From: Candidatus Glassbacteria bacterium
GTDB taxonomy: Bacteria; Gemmatimonadota; Glassbacteria; GWA2-58-10
Assembly (NCBI GenBank): GCA_019456185.1
Contig: VRUH01000013.1
Location: 57,408 to 97,327, forward strand
DNA: 39,920 bases
Direction of reading: 5' to 3'
Part shown: positions 8,564 through 17,197 of the stretch, in pieces
Layout of the letters: every line of letters begins with the position of its first letter
How positions within the stretch are numbered: position 1 is the first letter of the stretch
Made by a program: the position numbers and the translations under genes
The notes under the pieces: model-generated
What the model saw: only the letters and a program-made list of their open reading frames with translations
Told to the model about the DNA's origin: nothing
The model's database searches: none

Positions 8564-9886
8564 ATGAAGTGCCTGATCATCGCTGCGGGAAAAGGCAGTC
8601 GGCTACAACTGATGGGTGCCAGCAAACCGCTCATTCCCATCCTGGGTATTCCATTGATCGAACGGGTCGTCCGCTCCGCTATGGAGGCGGGGGCGGATGA
8701 ATTTTATGTGATAACCGGATACCGGGGAGATCAGGTTCGCACCTCTCTGGAGCAACTATCACAGCGTCTTGAGATCCCCATTACCACCATTATCAATGAG
8801 GATTGGGAGAAGGACAACGGCTTTTCGGTCTTCAAGGCACGGGAATACCTGCGGGAACCATTTTTTCTGCTGATGGCGGATCATCTCTTTGATCCGGCTA
8901 TTGCCCGTAAGTTGATGGCGCTTCCTTTGGTTGATGGCGAAATTATTCTCGGCGTGGATAGTGATATCCGCAATCCTCTCATCGACATGGGGGATGTCAC
9001 CCGGGTAAAAACCGAAGGTGGGAAAATAATCAACATCGGCAAAAGCCTGGTAAGCTTCAACGGCTTTGACTCAGGTGTTTTCCTGTGCACACCAGCCATT
9101 TTTAGTGCGCTGGAGCAGTGCAAAGGGAAAAACGGCGATACTACACTGTCCGGAGCGGTGCAGGCTCTTGCTGACGAGGACCGGGCCAAAGCGGTCGATA
9201 TCAGAAGTCTTTTCTGGATTGATGTGGATGATCCCTCGGCTTTCAGATGGGCGGAGAACGCACTCTTGGACGATTTAGGAGACAAGCCCAGCGACGGTCT
9301 TGTCTCGCATTACTTGAACAGACCTTTGTCAATGAGGATTACCCGCCGGCTGGCGAATTACAGAATCACCCCAAATCAAATATCCATGTTCTCGTTCCTG
9401 TGTTCCGTACTGGCCGCCGGCCTGTTTGCACTCGGTGGTTATCCCACCCTGTTGCTGGGCGCCTTTCTGGCCCAGTTTGCCTCGATTATCGACGGCTGCG
9501 ATGGCGAAGTGGCGCGGCTCAAATTCCAAAACAGCCGCTACGGCGGTTGGTTCGATGCAATCCTGGACCGTTATGCCGATGCCTTCCTGCTTTTCGGGCT
9601 CATCTGGCACGCATATGCATCCAAGATGGATAACCTTATCCTGTTTGTCGGATTTCTGGCGATTATCGGTTCCTTCATGGTAAGCTATACGGCGGACAAA
9701 TACGACAGCCTGATGCGCGACCGGATCAGTCAGGGCAAGAGATTTCGTTTGGGCCGCGATACCCGTATCTTTGCGATATTTCTCGGCGCCATTATCAACC
9801 AGGTCTATTTGACGCTGGTAGTAATTGCAGTTGTAATGAATATTGAAACAATTCGCCGCGTCATCATCTGCCGGGATCATGAATAG
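8564..9886 (+). CDS. Bifunctional inositol-1-phosphate cytidylyltransferase / DIPP synthase
   Basis: The enzyme activates inositol-1-phosphate with CTP and then joins CDP-inositol to a second inositol-1-phosphate, giving di-myo-inositol-1,3'-phosphate-1'-phosphate, the precursor of the solute DIP. The cytosolic N-terminal half is a nucleotidyltransferase with AAGKGSR (residues 7-13) and SKPLIPILGIPLIE. The membrane C-terminal half (from about residue 240) carries the complete CDP-alcohol phosphatidyltransferase signature, D310-G-x-D-G-x2-A-R-x8-G-x3-D-x3-D. The linker SHYLNRPLSMRITRRLA is typical of this fusion. ATG 8564 lies 11 nt after GGAGG and gives 440 residues. The HD-domain gene follows directly. 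Base composition is less GC-rich than that of the neighbours, which fits acquisition by transfer. Inositol-1-phosphate synthase is not in the window. Other CDP-polyol products are possible but less likely. Confidence 0.85.
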   Translation: MKCLIIAAGKGSRLQLMGASKPLIPILGIPLIERVVRSAMEAGADEFYVITGYRGDQVRTSLEQLSQRLEIPITTIINEDWEKDNGFSVFKAREYLREPFFLLMADHLFDPAIARKLMALPLVDGEIILGVDSDIRNPLIDMGDVTRVKTEGGKIINIGKSLVSFNGFDSGVFLCTPAIFSALEQCKGKNGDTTLSGAVQALADEDRAKAVDIRSLFWIDVDDPSAFRWAENALLDDLGDKPSDGLVSHYLNRPLSMRITRRLANYRITPNQISMFSFLCSVLAAGLFALGGYPTLLLGAFLAQFASIIDGCDGEVARLKFQNSRYGGWFDAILDRYADAFLLFGLIWHAYASKMDNLILFVGFLAIIGSFMVSYTADKYDSLMRDRISQGKRFRLGRDTRIFAIFLGAIINQVYLTLVVIAVVMNIETIRRVIICRDHE

Positions 9887-9887
9887 C

Positions 9888-10439
9888 ATGGAATGCGCAA
9901 AACAAAAGATTAGAGCGATTATTGCGGAGTCCAAGGTACCGGAAGACTCTCGCCATGCCGAAAACACCCTCGAGTGGCTGTTAAGGCTTGATCCCCGGGC
10001 CGACCCGGCGCTGCAAATCGCTTCTCTCGCCCATGATCTCGACCGGGCTGTTGAGGATCAAAAGGTCCATCGTGCAGATTTTGACGATTATGATTCCTTC
10101 AAGGCCGCTCATGCACGTAACGGAGCGAAGATTCTGCGAGCGATCCTGGATAAGTGTGGTATAGCCAAGCCTGCTGCTGACGAGGCTTGCCGGTTAGTAA
10201 CACTTCACGAGGTCGGCGGCGATCCCCGTTCCGATCTGCTCAGGGATGCAGATGGTATTTCCTTTTTTGAGATCAATCTGCCTCTGTACTACCAACGTGA
10301 AGGCTGGGAGGAAACCATGTTTCGCAGTATCTGGGGCTATCGACGTCTCTCGGCACGGAGAAAAAAGTTCGTGAAAAAAATAACATACCAGGATGTGGTA
10401 CTAACGCGCCTGCTAAAAGAAGCGATCCAGGCTAAATAG
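9888..10439 (+). CDS. HD-domain phosphohydrolase-like protein
   Basis: The 183-residue soluble protein has the spacing of an HD-domain metal site: His23, His49-Asp50 (ASLAHDLD), His75, His107 (LVTLHEV) and Asp120 (LLRDADG). It starts one base after the stop codon of the DIPP synthase gene. I chose ATG 9888, but ATG 9879, overlapping that stop, is equally readable. The tight coupling suggests a role in the same pathway. DIPP synthase leaves a phosphomonoester that must be removed to give DIP, so a phosphatase role is attractive. That is an inference; HD proteins also cleave nucleotides and second messengers. The next gene starts 15 nt downstream, so all four plus-strand solute genes may be read as one unit. 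Confidence 0.7.
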   Translation: MECAKQKIRAIIAESKVPEDSRHAENTLEWLLRLDPRADPALQIASLAHDLDRAVEDQKVHRADFDDYDSFKAAHARNGAKILRAILDKCGIAKPAADEACRLVTLHEVGGDPRSDLLRDADGISFFEINLPLYYQREGWEETMFRSIWGYRRLSARRKKFVKKITYQDVVLTRLLKEAIQAK

Positions 10440-10454
10440 AGGTGAGGTTGATCT

Positions 10455-11687
10455 ATGAGTGATTTTTATCAGCATCCGATAATCGCTACCCTGCACCGCC
10501 TCGGCAAACCGTCGCTGGAGAAGCTGGAAGAAGACCTGGTGCAGAATGCGCGCAGAAGACCGATTGCCTTGATCATTCCGGTGACCCTGGAGGACTCCCG
10601 TCAGGCGGTTTTCGACAACATCCTCGCCCAACTGGCCGAGGTGCCGTATCTGAAGCGGTATGTTTTCACCGTGGGCTGTACCGAGTCGCTCCAGGAGTAC
10701 GCTTCGATTTACCACAAGGTCAAGGGCGCAATTCCCGAGGCAACCCTGATCTGGGCAGGCAGTCCCCGCATCAGGGCCCTGATCGAGCGGATGGAGGCCA
10801 GCGACCTGCATATCGGCGGCGATGGCAAGGGACGGAGCGTGTGGCTGGCCTACGGCTACATTATCGCCATGGACGATTGCCGGGTGATGGCGCTCCACGA
10901 CGCGGATATCGTCAACTACGACCGCGAGCTGCTGGCCCGGCTGGTGTTCCCTGTAGCCAGCGTGCGACACAACTACGAGTTCAGCAAGGGATATTACAGC
11001 CGCGTGGCGGACAGGATGTACGGCCGGGTTACCCGGCTGTTCATCACCCCGTTGATCCGTGCGTTCCAGGACCTGCTGGGACCCAGTAATTTCCTGACCT
11101 ACATGGACGCATTCCGCTATCCGCTGGCCGGTGAGTTCGCTGTCAGCGACAGTCTGGCCAGGAGCAACAAGATCCCGGGAGACTGGGGCCTGGAGATCGG
11201 CACGCTGGCAGAGGTTTACCGCAACTGCGCCCATAAGCGAATCTGCCAGGTGGATATCGCCGAAAACTACGAGCACAAACATCAGGAACTGGGGCAGGAG
11301 GGTAAGCCTCGCGGCCTGAGCAGGATGACCGAGGATATCGCCAAGGTGTTTTTCCGGACGCTGGCGAGCCAGGGCGCCGTGTTCTCCTCCAGTTCACTTC
11401 ATTCGCTGATAGGCATTTACCGCCGCCAGACCTACATAGTGACCGAGCACCACGAGGCGGATGCGGCGATCAACGGCCTGCACTACGACAGGCACTCCGA
11501 GCTGATCGCGGTGGACACGTTCGCCCGCTCGCTGGTCAGCGGCGGCGAAGCGTTTTTCGAGGACCCGATGGGGCCGCCGCAGATTCCCAACTGGAACCGT
11601 GTTCTTTCGGCGGACCACGCTTTCCTGAAGGACGTGGTCAAATATCCCGAGCTGGATATGAAAGAAGCGGCGAATCAGTTCGTCTGA
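10455..11687 (+). CDS. Glucosyl-3-phosphoglycerate (glucosylglycerate) synthase-like GT81
   Basis: The 410-residue protein is a GT-A fold retaining glycosyltransferase of the bacterial and archaeal GpgS type, which moves glucose from an NDP-glucose to 3-phosphoglycerate or glycerate. Recognisable parts are PIALIIPVTLED at the nucleotide-binding start, DGKGRSVWLAYGY, ALHDADIVNYDRELLARLVFP with the metal-binding DAD, FRYPLAGEFAVS, and SDWGLEIG-like GDWGLEIGTLAEVYRN followed by ICQVDIAENYEHKHQ. ATG 10455 has GAGG about 10 nt upstream. It is the last plus-strand gene of the solute cluster, and a strong hairpin at 11712-11736 follows. The neighbours, a GT4 and a GH13_18 phosphorylase, support a glucosylglycerate pathway. 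Whether the acceptor is phosphorylated cannot be decided from sequence. Confidence 0.82.
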   Translation: MSDFYQHPIIATLHRLGKPSLEKLEEDLVQNARRRPIALIIPVTLEDSRQAVFDNILAQLAEVPYLKRYVFTVGCTESLQEYASIYHKVKGAIPEATLIWAGSPRIRALIERMEASDLHIGGDGKGRSVWLAYGYIIAMDDCRVMALHDADIVNYDRELLARLVFPVASVRHNYEFSKGYYSRVADRMYGRVTRLFITPLIRAFQDLLGPSNFLTYMDAFRYPLAGEFAVSDSLARSNKIPGDWGLEIGTLAEVYRNCAHKRICQVDIAENYEHKHQELGQEGKPRGLSRMTEDIAKVFFRTLASQGAVFSSSSLHSLIGIYRRQTYIVTEHHEADAAINGLHYDRHSELIAVDTFARSLVSGGEAFFEDPMGPPQIPNWNRVLSADHAFLKDVVKYPELDMKEAANQFV

Positions 11688-11711
11688 TCCAGCTTCGGCA
11701 GGTGAAGGATA

Positions 11712-11736
11712 ACAGGGCATCCCGTGGATGCCCTGT
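11712..11736. terminator. Bidirectional hairpin between convergent solute genes
   Basis: ACAGGGCATCC and GGATGCCCTGT form a perfect 11-bp stem around the loop CGT. The hairpin lies between the GT81 stop and the GH13 stop of two convergent genes. No long U tract follows on either strand, so termination may be partial. Confidence 0.6.
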
Positions 11737-11752
11737 TTGTGCAGGACCGGTT

Positions 11753-13474
11753 TCAAACCAGCCAGCTCGTGCGGTGGGGCTCCATGAACAGTTTGCCGTT
11801 TTCCAGTTGCTGGCCGCCCAGGATATCTGTCAGGTTCTCCGCTATGCCGAGATCCGCCAGCGCAACCTCCAGCGGATCGGGGCGGACATTGCTCAGTACG
11901 TACAGTTCCTGGCCGCCGCCGCTGCGCTTGAAAGCCAGCAAAAAAGGCTGATCGGGGTGGAACACCTCCAGTTCCGCGTTGGGGTGCAGAGCCGGCTGTT
12001 GACGGCGGACCCGGATCAGGTGACAGTACTGGTTAAACACGAGCGCCCGGAACGAACCCGGATCACCGAGTTCCCGCCGCAGCAGTTCCAGATCGAGGTG
12101 CTGACGGTTGATCCGCCGTTTCTGGCCCGATTGCTCCACGCCCTCGTTCCAGTTTCTCGATCCCAGCAAGCTGTGGAGATAAACCGCCGGGACTCCGGGC
12201 AGGGCAAGCTGAATCTCCTGACTGGCCAGGAACCGTCGCGCATGGGCGGCATCGCCTTCCGGGCCGTCCGGCTCCCTCATCGCATCCACAAAGGTTACAT
12301 TCAGTTCGTAGGGGCTTTCACTGCCGTCCGGGTTGCGCTTCAGCGATACGTCGCCGCCCATCCGCCGGGCATGGTTGACCAGCGCCTCGATATCCGCGGG
12401 TGAGATAATGCCCTCCACCGGCCTCATCCCGATCCCGTCGTGGCTGGCCGTGAAATTGAAAAAAGTGCAGTCCGGACTCCTGATATTCAGGCAGCGCCGC
12501 GCCCAGTTTTCCATTACGCGAGTATCGTGCTTGATAAACGAGTGCAGCAGCAGCGGGGGCAGGCTGAAATTGTAGACCATCTGCGCCTCGTCGCCGCCGT
12601 CGCCGTAATAAGCGACATTTTCCCCGTGGGGTACGTTGGTCTCGGTGATCAGGATCACTTGCGGCGCCACCTGGTCCAGTATCGAGCGCATCAGCTTGAC
12701 CACCTCGTGAGTTTCCGGCTGATGGATGCAGTTGGTGCCGATCGTTTTCCACAGATAAGCTATCGCATCCAGCCGGATCAGCCGGGCGCCTTTGCTGACG
12801 TAGAACAGCAGCACCTCGATCATCATCGCCAGCACTTTCGGCTCCGCGAAGTTCAGGTCCACCTGGTCAGTGCTGAACGTAGTCCAGAGATGGACCTCCC
12901 GGCCGTTGTCTTTGGTGAACGGGCTCAGCACGGGAGTTGCGCGGGGCCGGGTGACCTGGCTCAGATCGGTCGCGGGGTCGACCTCGATTGCCAGCCCGGC
13001 CAAAGCGGGATCATCCGCCAGGTATCTCCGGAACCAGTCGCTTTCGGCGCTGAGATGGTTGATTACCAGGTCCACCATCAGCTCGAAATTACTCTCGATA
13101 CTCTCCACCTCGTCCCATGCGCCCAACTCCGGGTTGACCTGGTGGTAGTCGCAGACCGAGAACCCGTCGTCCGAGGAGTACGGGAAAAAGGGCAGGATGT
13201 GCACGGCGCTGAACAGACCGGTCAGGTGCTCGTCAAGGAACGTGCGCAGCGCGTGCAGGGGTGTTTCTCCGGGTGAAAGGAGCGTGTCGCCGTAGGTGAT
13301 CAGCACCACATCGGACTGGTCGAAGTAGCCGTCCCGCGCGCCGCGTCCGCCTGCGCCGGTCGGCAGCGAAGAGTACTGCCGGATGATTTGCCCGATCAGC
13401 TCACCGGCAACGTCCGCCCTCCGGTCACCGTATATTATTTCCAGCGATCGTCTGATTCGCTCGCTGCCGCTCAT
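11753..13474 (-). CDS. GH13_18 phosphorylase, probable glucosylglycerate phosphorylase
   Basis: The 573-residue protein is a sucrose-phosphorylase-like GH13 enzyme that splits an alpha-glucoside with phosphate to give glucose-1-phosphate. Visible are LITYGDTLLSPGETPLHAL, VHILPFFPYSSDDGFSVCDY, the nucleophile Asp236 in RLIRLDAIAYLW, the acid/base Glu278 in LITETNVPHGEN and the stabiliser Asp346 in NFTASHDGIGM. ATG 13474 follows GAGGGG; an in-frame ATG at 13621 would add a non-homologous extension. Within GH13_18 the TETNVPHGEN context and long domain are shared with glucosylglycerate phosphorylases (E. coli YcjM type) as well as sucrose phosphorylases. The convergent GT81 gene favours glucosylglycerate, allowing the cell to recover glucose-1-phosphate and glycerate when stress ends. 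Confidence 0.85.
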   Translation of the reverse strand: MSGSERIRRSLEIIYGDRRADVAGELIGQIIRQYSSLPTGAGGRGARDGYFDQSDVVLITYGDTLLSPGETPLHALRTFLDEHLTGLFSAVHILPFFPYSSDDGFSVCDYHQVNPELGAWDEVESIESNFELMVDLVINHLSAESDWFRRYLADDPALAGLAIEVDPATDLSQVTRPRATPVLSPFTKDNGREVHLWTTFSTDQVDLNFAEPKVLAMMIEVLLFYVSKGARLIRLDAIAYLWKTIGTNCIHQPETHEVVKLMRSILDQVAPQVILITETNVPHGENVAYYGDGGDEAQMVYNFSLPPLLLHSFIKHDTRVMENWARRCLNIRSPDCTFFNFTASHDGIGMRPVEGIISPADIEALVNHARRMGGDVSLKRNPDGSESPYELNVTFVDAMREPDGPEGDAAHARRFLASQEIQLALPGVPAVYLHSLLGSRNWNEGVEQSGQKRRINRQHLDLELLRRELGDPGSFRALVFNQYCHLIRVRRQQPALHPNAELEVFHPDQPFLLAFKRSGGGQELYVLSNVRPDPLEVALADLGIAENLTDILGGQQLENGKLFMEPHRTSWLV

Positions 13475-13834
13475 CGACACCCCTCGTCTGGACTTCGTTG
13501 CCGTCGGGCTACTATCCCTCGACGGCTTGAAAAATACCGGGGGGGACTGTGAAAGGCAACCCATTACCCTTGCACTCAGCGCCCTGTACCGTTGCCGCCA
13601 CGGGGGGAGTGCGGAATTCAAGACACTTTTCCCCTTTGCGAGAGTTAGTTACTATAGATATGGCTGCGTCCCTGCCGGATTGACCGGCTGCTCCGGGCCA
13701 GACGCCATCGTCAGCAACCCGGCCGGGCGGCCGAAGCATGCCCGCGAACCCTCGAGGGGCCGCACCTGCCCCCTCGGCCGATAGATACCTTCCTGCATCA
13801 CCAACGCCTGGACCACCAGACCCCGGAGTGCGCC
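13475..13834. other. 360-nt divergent intergenic region
   Basis: The region separates the GH13 gene from the sulfatase gene. GCCGTCG (13500-13506) and CGACGGC (13520-13526) can pair in the leader of the phosphorylase transcript. CGGCCGA (13728-13734) and TCGGCCG (13774-13780) could close a GC-rich structure about 55 nt before the sulfatase start. TATAGAT near 13652 is a possible -10 without a clear -35. No known riboswitch was recognised, and such pairings arise by chance in GC-rich DNA. Confidence 0.25.
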
Positions 13835-15397
13835 ATGAATAACCGTAATACCAGCCGCCGCGATGCAATCAGAACAATTGCCCTGGGAGGAGCCGCTCTC
13901 GCACTGGGCCACACTATGCCCGGCTGCGGAAACGGAGAGCAACGCTCCGGCCATAACACTCGACCCAATATCCTGTTCGTCTTCACCGATGACCATGCCG
14001 CCCAGGCGATCAGCGCCTACGGCTCGCGGATCAACCGGACTCCCAATATCGACAGGCTGGCCGACGAGGGCGTGTTGTTCCGCAACTGTTTCTGCACCAA
14101 CTCCATCTGCGCGCCCAGCCGGGCCGTGATCCTCACCGGCAAGCACAGTCACCTCAACGGTGTGATAGACAACCGGCCGGAGTCGATGTTCGACGGTTCG
14201 CAGCAGACGTTTCCCAAGCTGATGCGTCAGGCCGGTTACCAGACCGCGATTATCGGCAAATGGCACCTCAGGAGCGAACCCACCGGTTTCGACTACTGGG
14301 AGGTATTGCGCGGGCAGGGACCGTACTACAACCCGCTGATGCTCAAGGCCGGCGGCGAGGTGCAGCATACCGGCTACACGACGGATATCATCACCGACCT
14401 GTCGCTGGACTGGCTGGAAAACGGTCGTGACAAGACCAGGCCGTTCATGCTGATGTGCCAGCACAAAGCGCCCCACCGCCTGTGGGCGCCGGGGCCGGAC
14501 CACCTGGACGATTTCGACGGTGAGGCGATCCCGGAACCCCCTACCCTGTTCGACGACTACGAGGGGCGGGGCACGGCGGCGCACACCCAGGAGATGACTA
14601 TCGCCGGGCACATGAATGAACGCGATCTGAAACTGGAACCCCCGCGCTACCTGAACGAAGAGCAGTTGAAACGCTGGAACGAGGCCTATGCCGTTGAAAA
14701 CGAGGAGTTCAACAAAGCCGGCCTGGAGGGCGACAACCTGCTGCGCTGGAAATACCAGCGCTATATCAAGGACTACCTGCGCTGCGTGCAGTCGGTCGAT
14801 GACAACCTGGGGCGGATGCTGGCTTACCTGGAGCAGTCCGGCCTGGCGGACAACACCGTGGTGATCTACAGTTCGGACCAGGGATTTTACCTGGGAGAAC
14901 ACGGCTGGTTCGACAAGCGGTTCATGTACGAAGAGAGCCTGAGGATGCCCCTGCTGGTGCGCTGGCCCGGCACGGCCGGTGCGGGCGTGGAGAATACCGA
15001 CCTGGTGCAGAACCTCGATTTCGCCGAGACGTTTCTCGATATCGCCGGGGCCGCTGTACCCCAGGACATGCAGGGCCGCAGCCTTGTGCCGCTGATCAAG
15101 GGCCGGACTCCGCCTGACTGGCGCAAATCGATTTACTACCACTACTACGAGTGGCCGGCGGTGCACATGGTGCGGCGCCACTACGGGGTCCGCACGGAGC
15201 GCTACAAGCTGATCTACTTCTACAACCTGGACGAGTGGGAACTCTACGACCTCCAGCGCGACCCCTCGGAGCTGCGCAGCCTGTACGGCAACCCGTTTTA
15301 CGAGGAGATAACGGCTGAACTCAAGCGGGAACTGGCAAGCTTGCGCGCGCGCTATGCCGTGCCCGAGGTTGACCCGGTGCCGATACCGGAACAGTGA
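13835..15397 (+). CDS. Tat-exported sulfatase (GlcNAc-6-sulfatase / mucin-desulfating type)
   Basis: The 520-residue type I sulfatase removes sulfate esters from glycans outside the cytoplasm. It begins with a twin-arginine signal ([13 protein letters not shown]) followed by a possible lipid-attachment Cys31. The formylglycine motif is C92-A-P-S-R, so it needs an anaerobic or aerobic sulfatase-maturing enzyme that is not in the window. Metal-binding residues include Asp52-Asp53 near the N-terminus and SSDQGF later; GKWHLR and [10 protein letters not shown] are further active-site blocks. [41 protein letters not shown] match the mucin-desulfating/GlcNAc-6-sulfatase group. ATG 13835 has GGAG 7 nt upstream. 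The last 14 codons reappear as a ghost at 17131-17175. Confidence 0.88.
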   Translation: MNNRNTSRRDAIRTIALGGAALALGHTMPGCGNGEQRSGHNTRPNILFVFTDDHAAQAISAYGSRINRTPNIDRLADEGVLFRNCFCTNSICAPSRAVILTGKHSHLNGVIDNRPESMFDGSQQTFPKLMRQAGYQTAIIGKWHLRSEPTGFDYWEVLRGQGPYYNPLMLKAGGEVQHTGYTTDIITDLSLDWLENGRDKTRPFMLMCQHKAPHRLWAPGPDHLDDFDGEAIPEPPTLFDDYEGRGTAAHTQEMTIAGHMNERDLKLEPPRYLNEEQLKRWNEAYAVENEEFNKAGLEGDNLLRWKYQRYIKDYLRCVQSVDDNLGRMLAYLEQSGLADNTVVIYSSDQGFYLGEHGWFDKRFMYEESLRMPLLVRWPGTAGAGVENTDLVQNLDFAETFLDIAGAAVPQDMQGRSLVPLIKGRTPPDWRKSIYYHYYEWPAVHMVRRHYGVRTERYKLIYFYNLDEWELYDLQRDPSELRSLYGNPFYEEITAELKRELASLRARYAVPEVDPVPIPEQ

Positions 15398-15512
15398 GCG
15401 GACGACAGGAAACACGGCCAGACAAATGAGCCTTGGGTCTTGATGGAGTCTTTCATCACGGGCCTTGCACTTAGTACGTTCACTCAGGCATGCTTGTAAC
15501 CGGAAAAAGGCA

Positions 15513-16868
15513 ATGAAAGTTTCGCTGCCAGTCAACTACAAAGCAGCCCTCTGGATAATAGCGGCAGGCATGGCGCTGAGGCTGCTCGTGCTGGCGCTGT
15601 GCCTCGATACGCCGCTGTTCGGCGACGCCCACGCGTACCATCGCTTTGCCATGATGTATCTCAATGGCGAATCGTTTGACACAGTCCGCGCTCCGGGACT
15701 TTCGCTGTGGCTGGCCGCCTGGTATGGCGTGTTCGGCGCCGGCCAGTTGTCGTCCATGCTCTCAATCCTGCCGTTCCACCTGATTCTCAGCGCCGCAATC
15801 TATTATTATTCAGCCAGACTGGTCAACGCCAGGGCCGCCCTGATCGCCCTGGCGCTGATCAGCTTCTATCCCTCGTTCGTGTTTCATTCGGTCTGGCCGC
15901 TGACCCAGGTGCCGATGGCCGCGGCTCTGGCGTTGACGTTGTATCTGCTCGACAGCAAACCATCCCCGACCCACGCACTTGCTGCCGGGCTTCTGCTGGG
16001 ATTCGCCATTCTGCTGCGTCCCAACTGCGTGATCCTTGCCCCGGTGCTGAGCCTGATCATATTGCTGCGGAAAAACCGCCGCGCTTTCGTTTCGGCATCC
16101 GTGCTGCTGGCTGTATCGCTGGCTCCGGCCCTGCTGTGGTCCGCGCGGGAGTACCGTCACAGCGGCAACCTGGTATTTATCAACTACACGAACTCGATGA
16201 ACTTGTACCTGGGCAACAACCGCTTCACACCCCTGTACAAAACGTGGTGGTTCGGTTCTCACGGCCAGGGCGCTCGTGACGTCCCCGCCGAGTTCTCCGA
16301 CAGGCTGAGCGCCATCAGGGAGATTCCGCTTAGTTCACGCAACAAGGTCTATCTCAAGGGTGCAATCGATGAGATAACCACGCGGCCGGGAGTATTTATC
16401 GTGCGCACTCTGAGCCGCATACGCACCTTTTTCGCGTTCGACACTTACACAGGCACACAGGTGATCAAAAGATTTGGCCATGGAAAAATCGTCGGCGCAT
16501 CCGTGCTGGGACTCGTCATGCTCTTCTACCTTGCCATTATCTCGGCCTGCCTGCTTTTCTATCTCGGCCGCGGCGCCAGGGAGAACGGTTCCACAATTGG
16601 GGCCATGATACCGGCGGCGGCTGTGGCCTATGCGTTCCCGTTCTGGTTGGCCTTTTCCCACCCCACATATCACCTCCCGCTGTTGCCTCTGCTTGCGATT
16701 CCCACCGCCGCAGTGCTGGAGCGTTTGATTCGGAACCCCTCATGCATCAGAGAATATTTTTCCCGTGATGGCATTAACTACAGGCTTATAATTGCCCTAG
16801 CCATACTGTTACTGATTCAACTCGAATGGGTGCTGGTAATGTCCGCATCTTTTTATGAGGCAATCTAA
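15513..16868 (+). CDS. Multi-pass membrane protein, GT39/ArnT-like glycosyltransferase
   Basis: The 451-residue integral membrane protein has about ten hydrophobic helices. The first loop contains FGDAHAYHRFAMMYLNG, with an acidic Asp-x-x-x-Tyr pattern after helix 1. The loop APGLSLWLAAW and the segment LRPNCVILAPVLSLIILLRK after it resemble the PMT_2/ArnT superfamily, which uses polyprenyl-phosphate sugars at the outer face of the membrane. A central extracytoplasmic stretch (residues about 220-290) contains NYTNSMNLYLGNNRF. I chose ATG 15513 with AAAAGG upstream; a TTG at 15465 would add 16 polar residues. The donor and acceptor are unknown. It is followed by a bidirectional hairpin and the first tRNA-Arg. 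Confidence 0.7.
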   Translation: MKVSLPVNYKAALWIIAAGMALRLLVLALCLDTPLFGDAHAYHRFAMMYLNGESFDTVRAPGLSLWLAAWYGVFGAGQLSSMLSILPFHLILSAAIYYYSARLVNARAALIALALISFYPSFVFHSVWPLTQVPMAAALALTLYLLDSKPSPTHALAAGLLLGFAILLRPNCVILAPVLSLIILLRKNRRAFVSASVLLAVSLAPALLWSAREYRHSGNLVFINYTNSMNLYLGNNRFTPLYKTWWFGSHGQGARDVPAEFSDRLSAIREIPLSSRNKVYLKGAIDEITTRPGVFIVRTLSRIRTFFAFDTYTGTQVIKRFGHGKIVGASVLGLVMLFYLAIISACLLFYLGRGARENGSTIGAMIPAAAVAYAFPFWLAFSHPTYHLPLLPLLAIPTAAVLERLIRNPSCIREYFSRDGINYRLIIALAILLLIQLEWVLVMSASFYEAI

Positions 16869-16935
16869 TTGACACGTAATTTATGTTATGTTATTCGATT
16901 CCAGTCCACACTTAATGTTCCATGCAAAGGATAAC

Positions 16936-16967
16936 GCCGTATCCTCTATATTTAAGAGAGATACGGC
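16936..16967. terminator. Hairpin terminator between the membrane GT gene and tRNA-Arg copy 1
   Basis: GCCGTATC (16936-16943) pairs with GATACGGC (16960-16967), extended by CTCT with AGAG. On the plus strand it is followed by ATTTT and can end the membrane GT transcript; on the minus strand it lies just after the tRNA. A related hairpin follows the second tRNA copy. Confidence 0.6.
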
Positions 16968-16975
16968 ATTTTGGA

Positions 16976-17052
<77 letters not shown>

Positions 17053-17118
17053 AAAGGATTTGCTGGGCCTACTAGGTTTTGTTCCCTATCAGTCCCCTGT
17101 TTTTCTCAGTCATCAACC

Positions 17119-17175
17119 GCTTGCGCGCAGTACGCCGTGCCCGAGGCGGCCCCGGTGCCGATACCGGAGCAGTGA
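17119..17175 (+). pseudogene. Ghost of a second sulfatase C-terminus
   Basis: Reading from 17131, the sequence encodes YAVPEAAPVPIPEQ and a TGA stop. The intact sulfatase ends at 15397 with [14 protein letters not shown]. The nucleotide match extends upstream to about 17119 (CTTGCGCGC) with a 2-nt deletion, then stops. Nothing else of a sulfatase remains here. It shows that a paralogous or duplicated sulfatase once ended in front of the amidase gene. Confidence 0.7.
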
Positions 17176-17197
17176 AACGGTTCAGGGAGACAGATAC

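Noticed and set aside
13728-13780. Possible structured leader RNA before the sulfatase
   Set aside because: Only one 7-bp long-range pairing in GC-rich DNA; it matches no riboswitch I know.
13652-15535. 627-codon minus-strand frame opposite the sulfatase
   Set aside because: It is the mirror of a GC-rich coding sequence; the plus-strand frame contains the complete sulfatase motifs.
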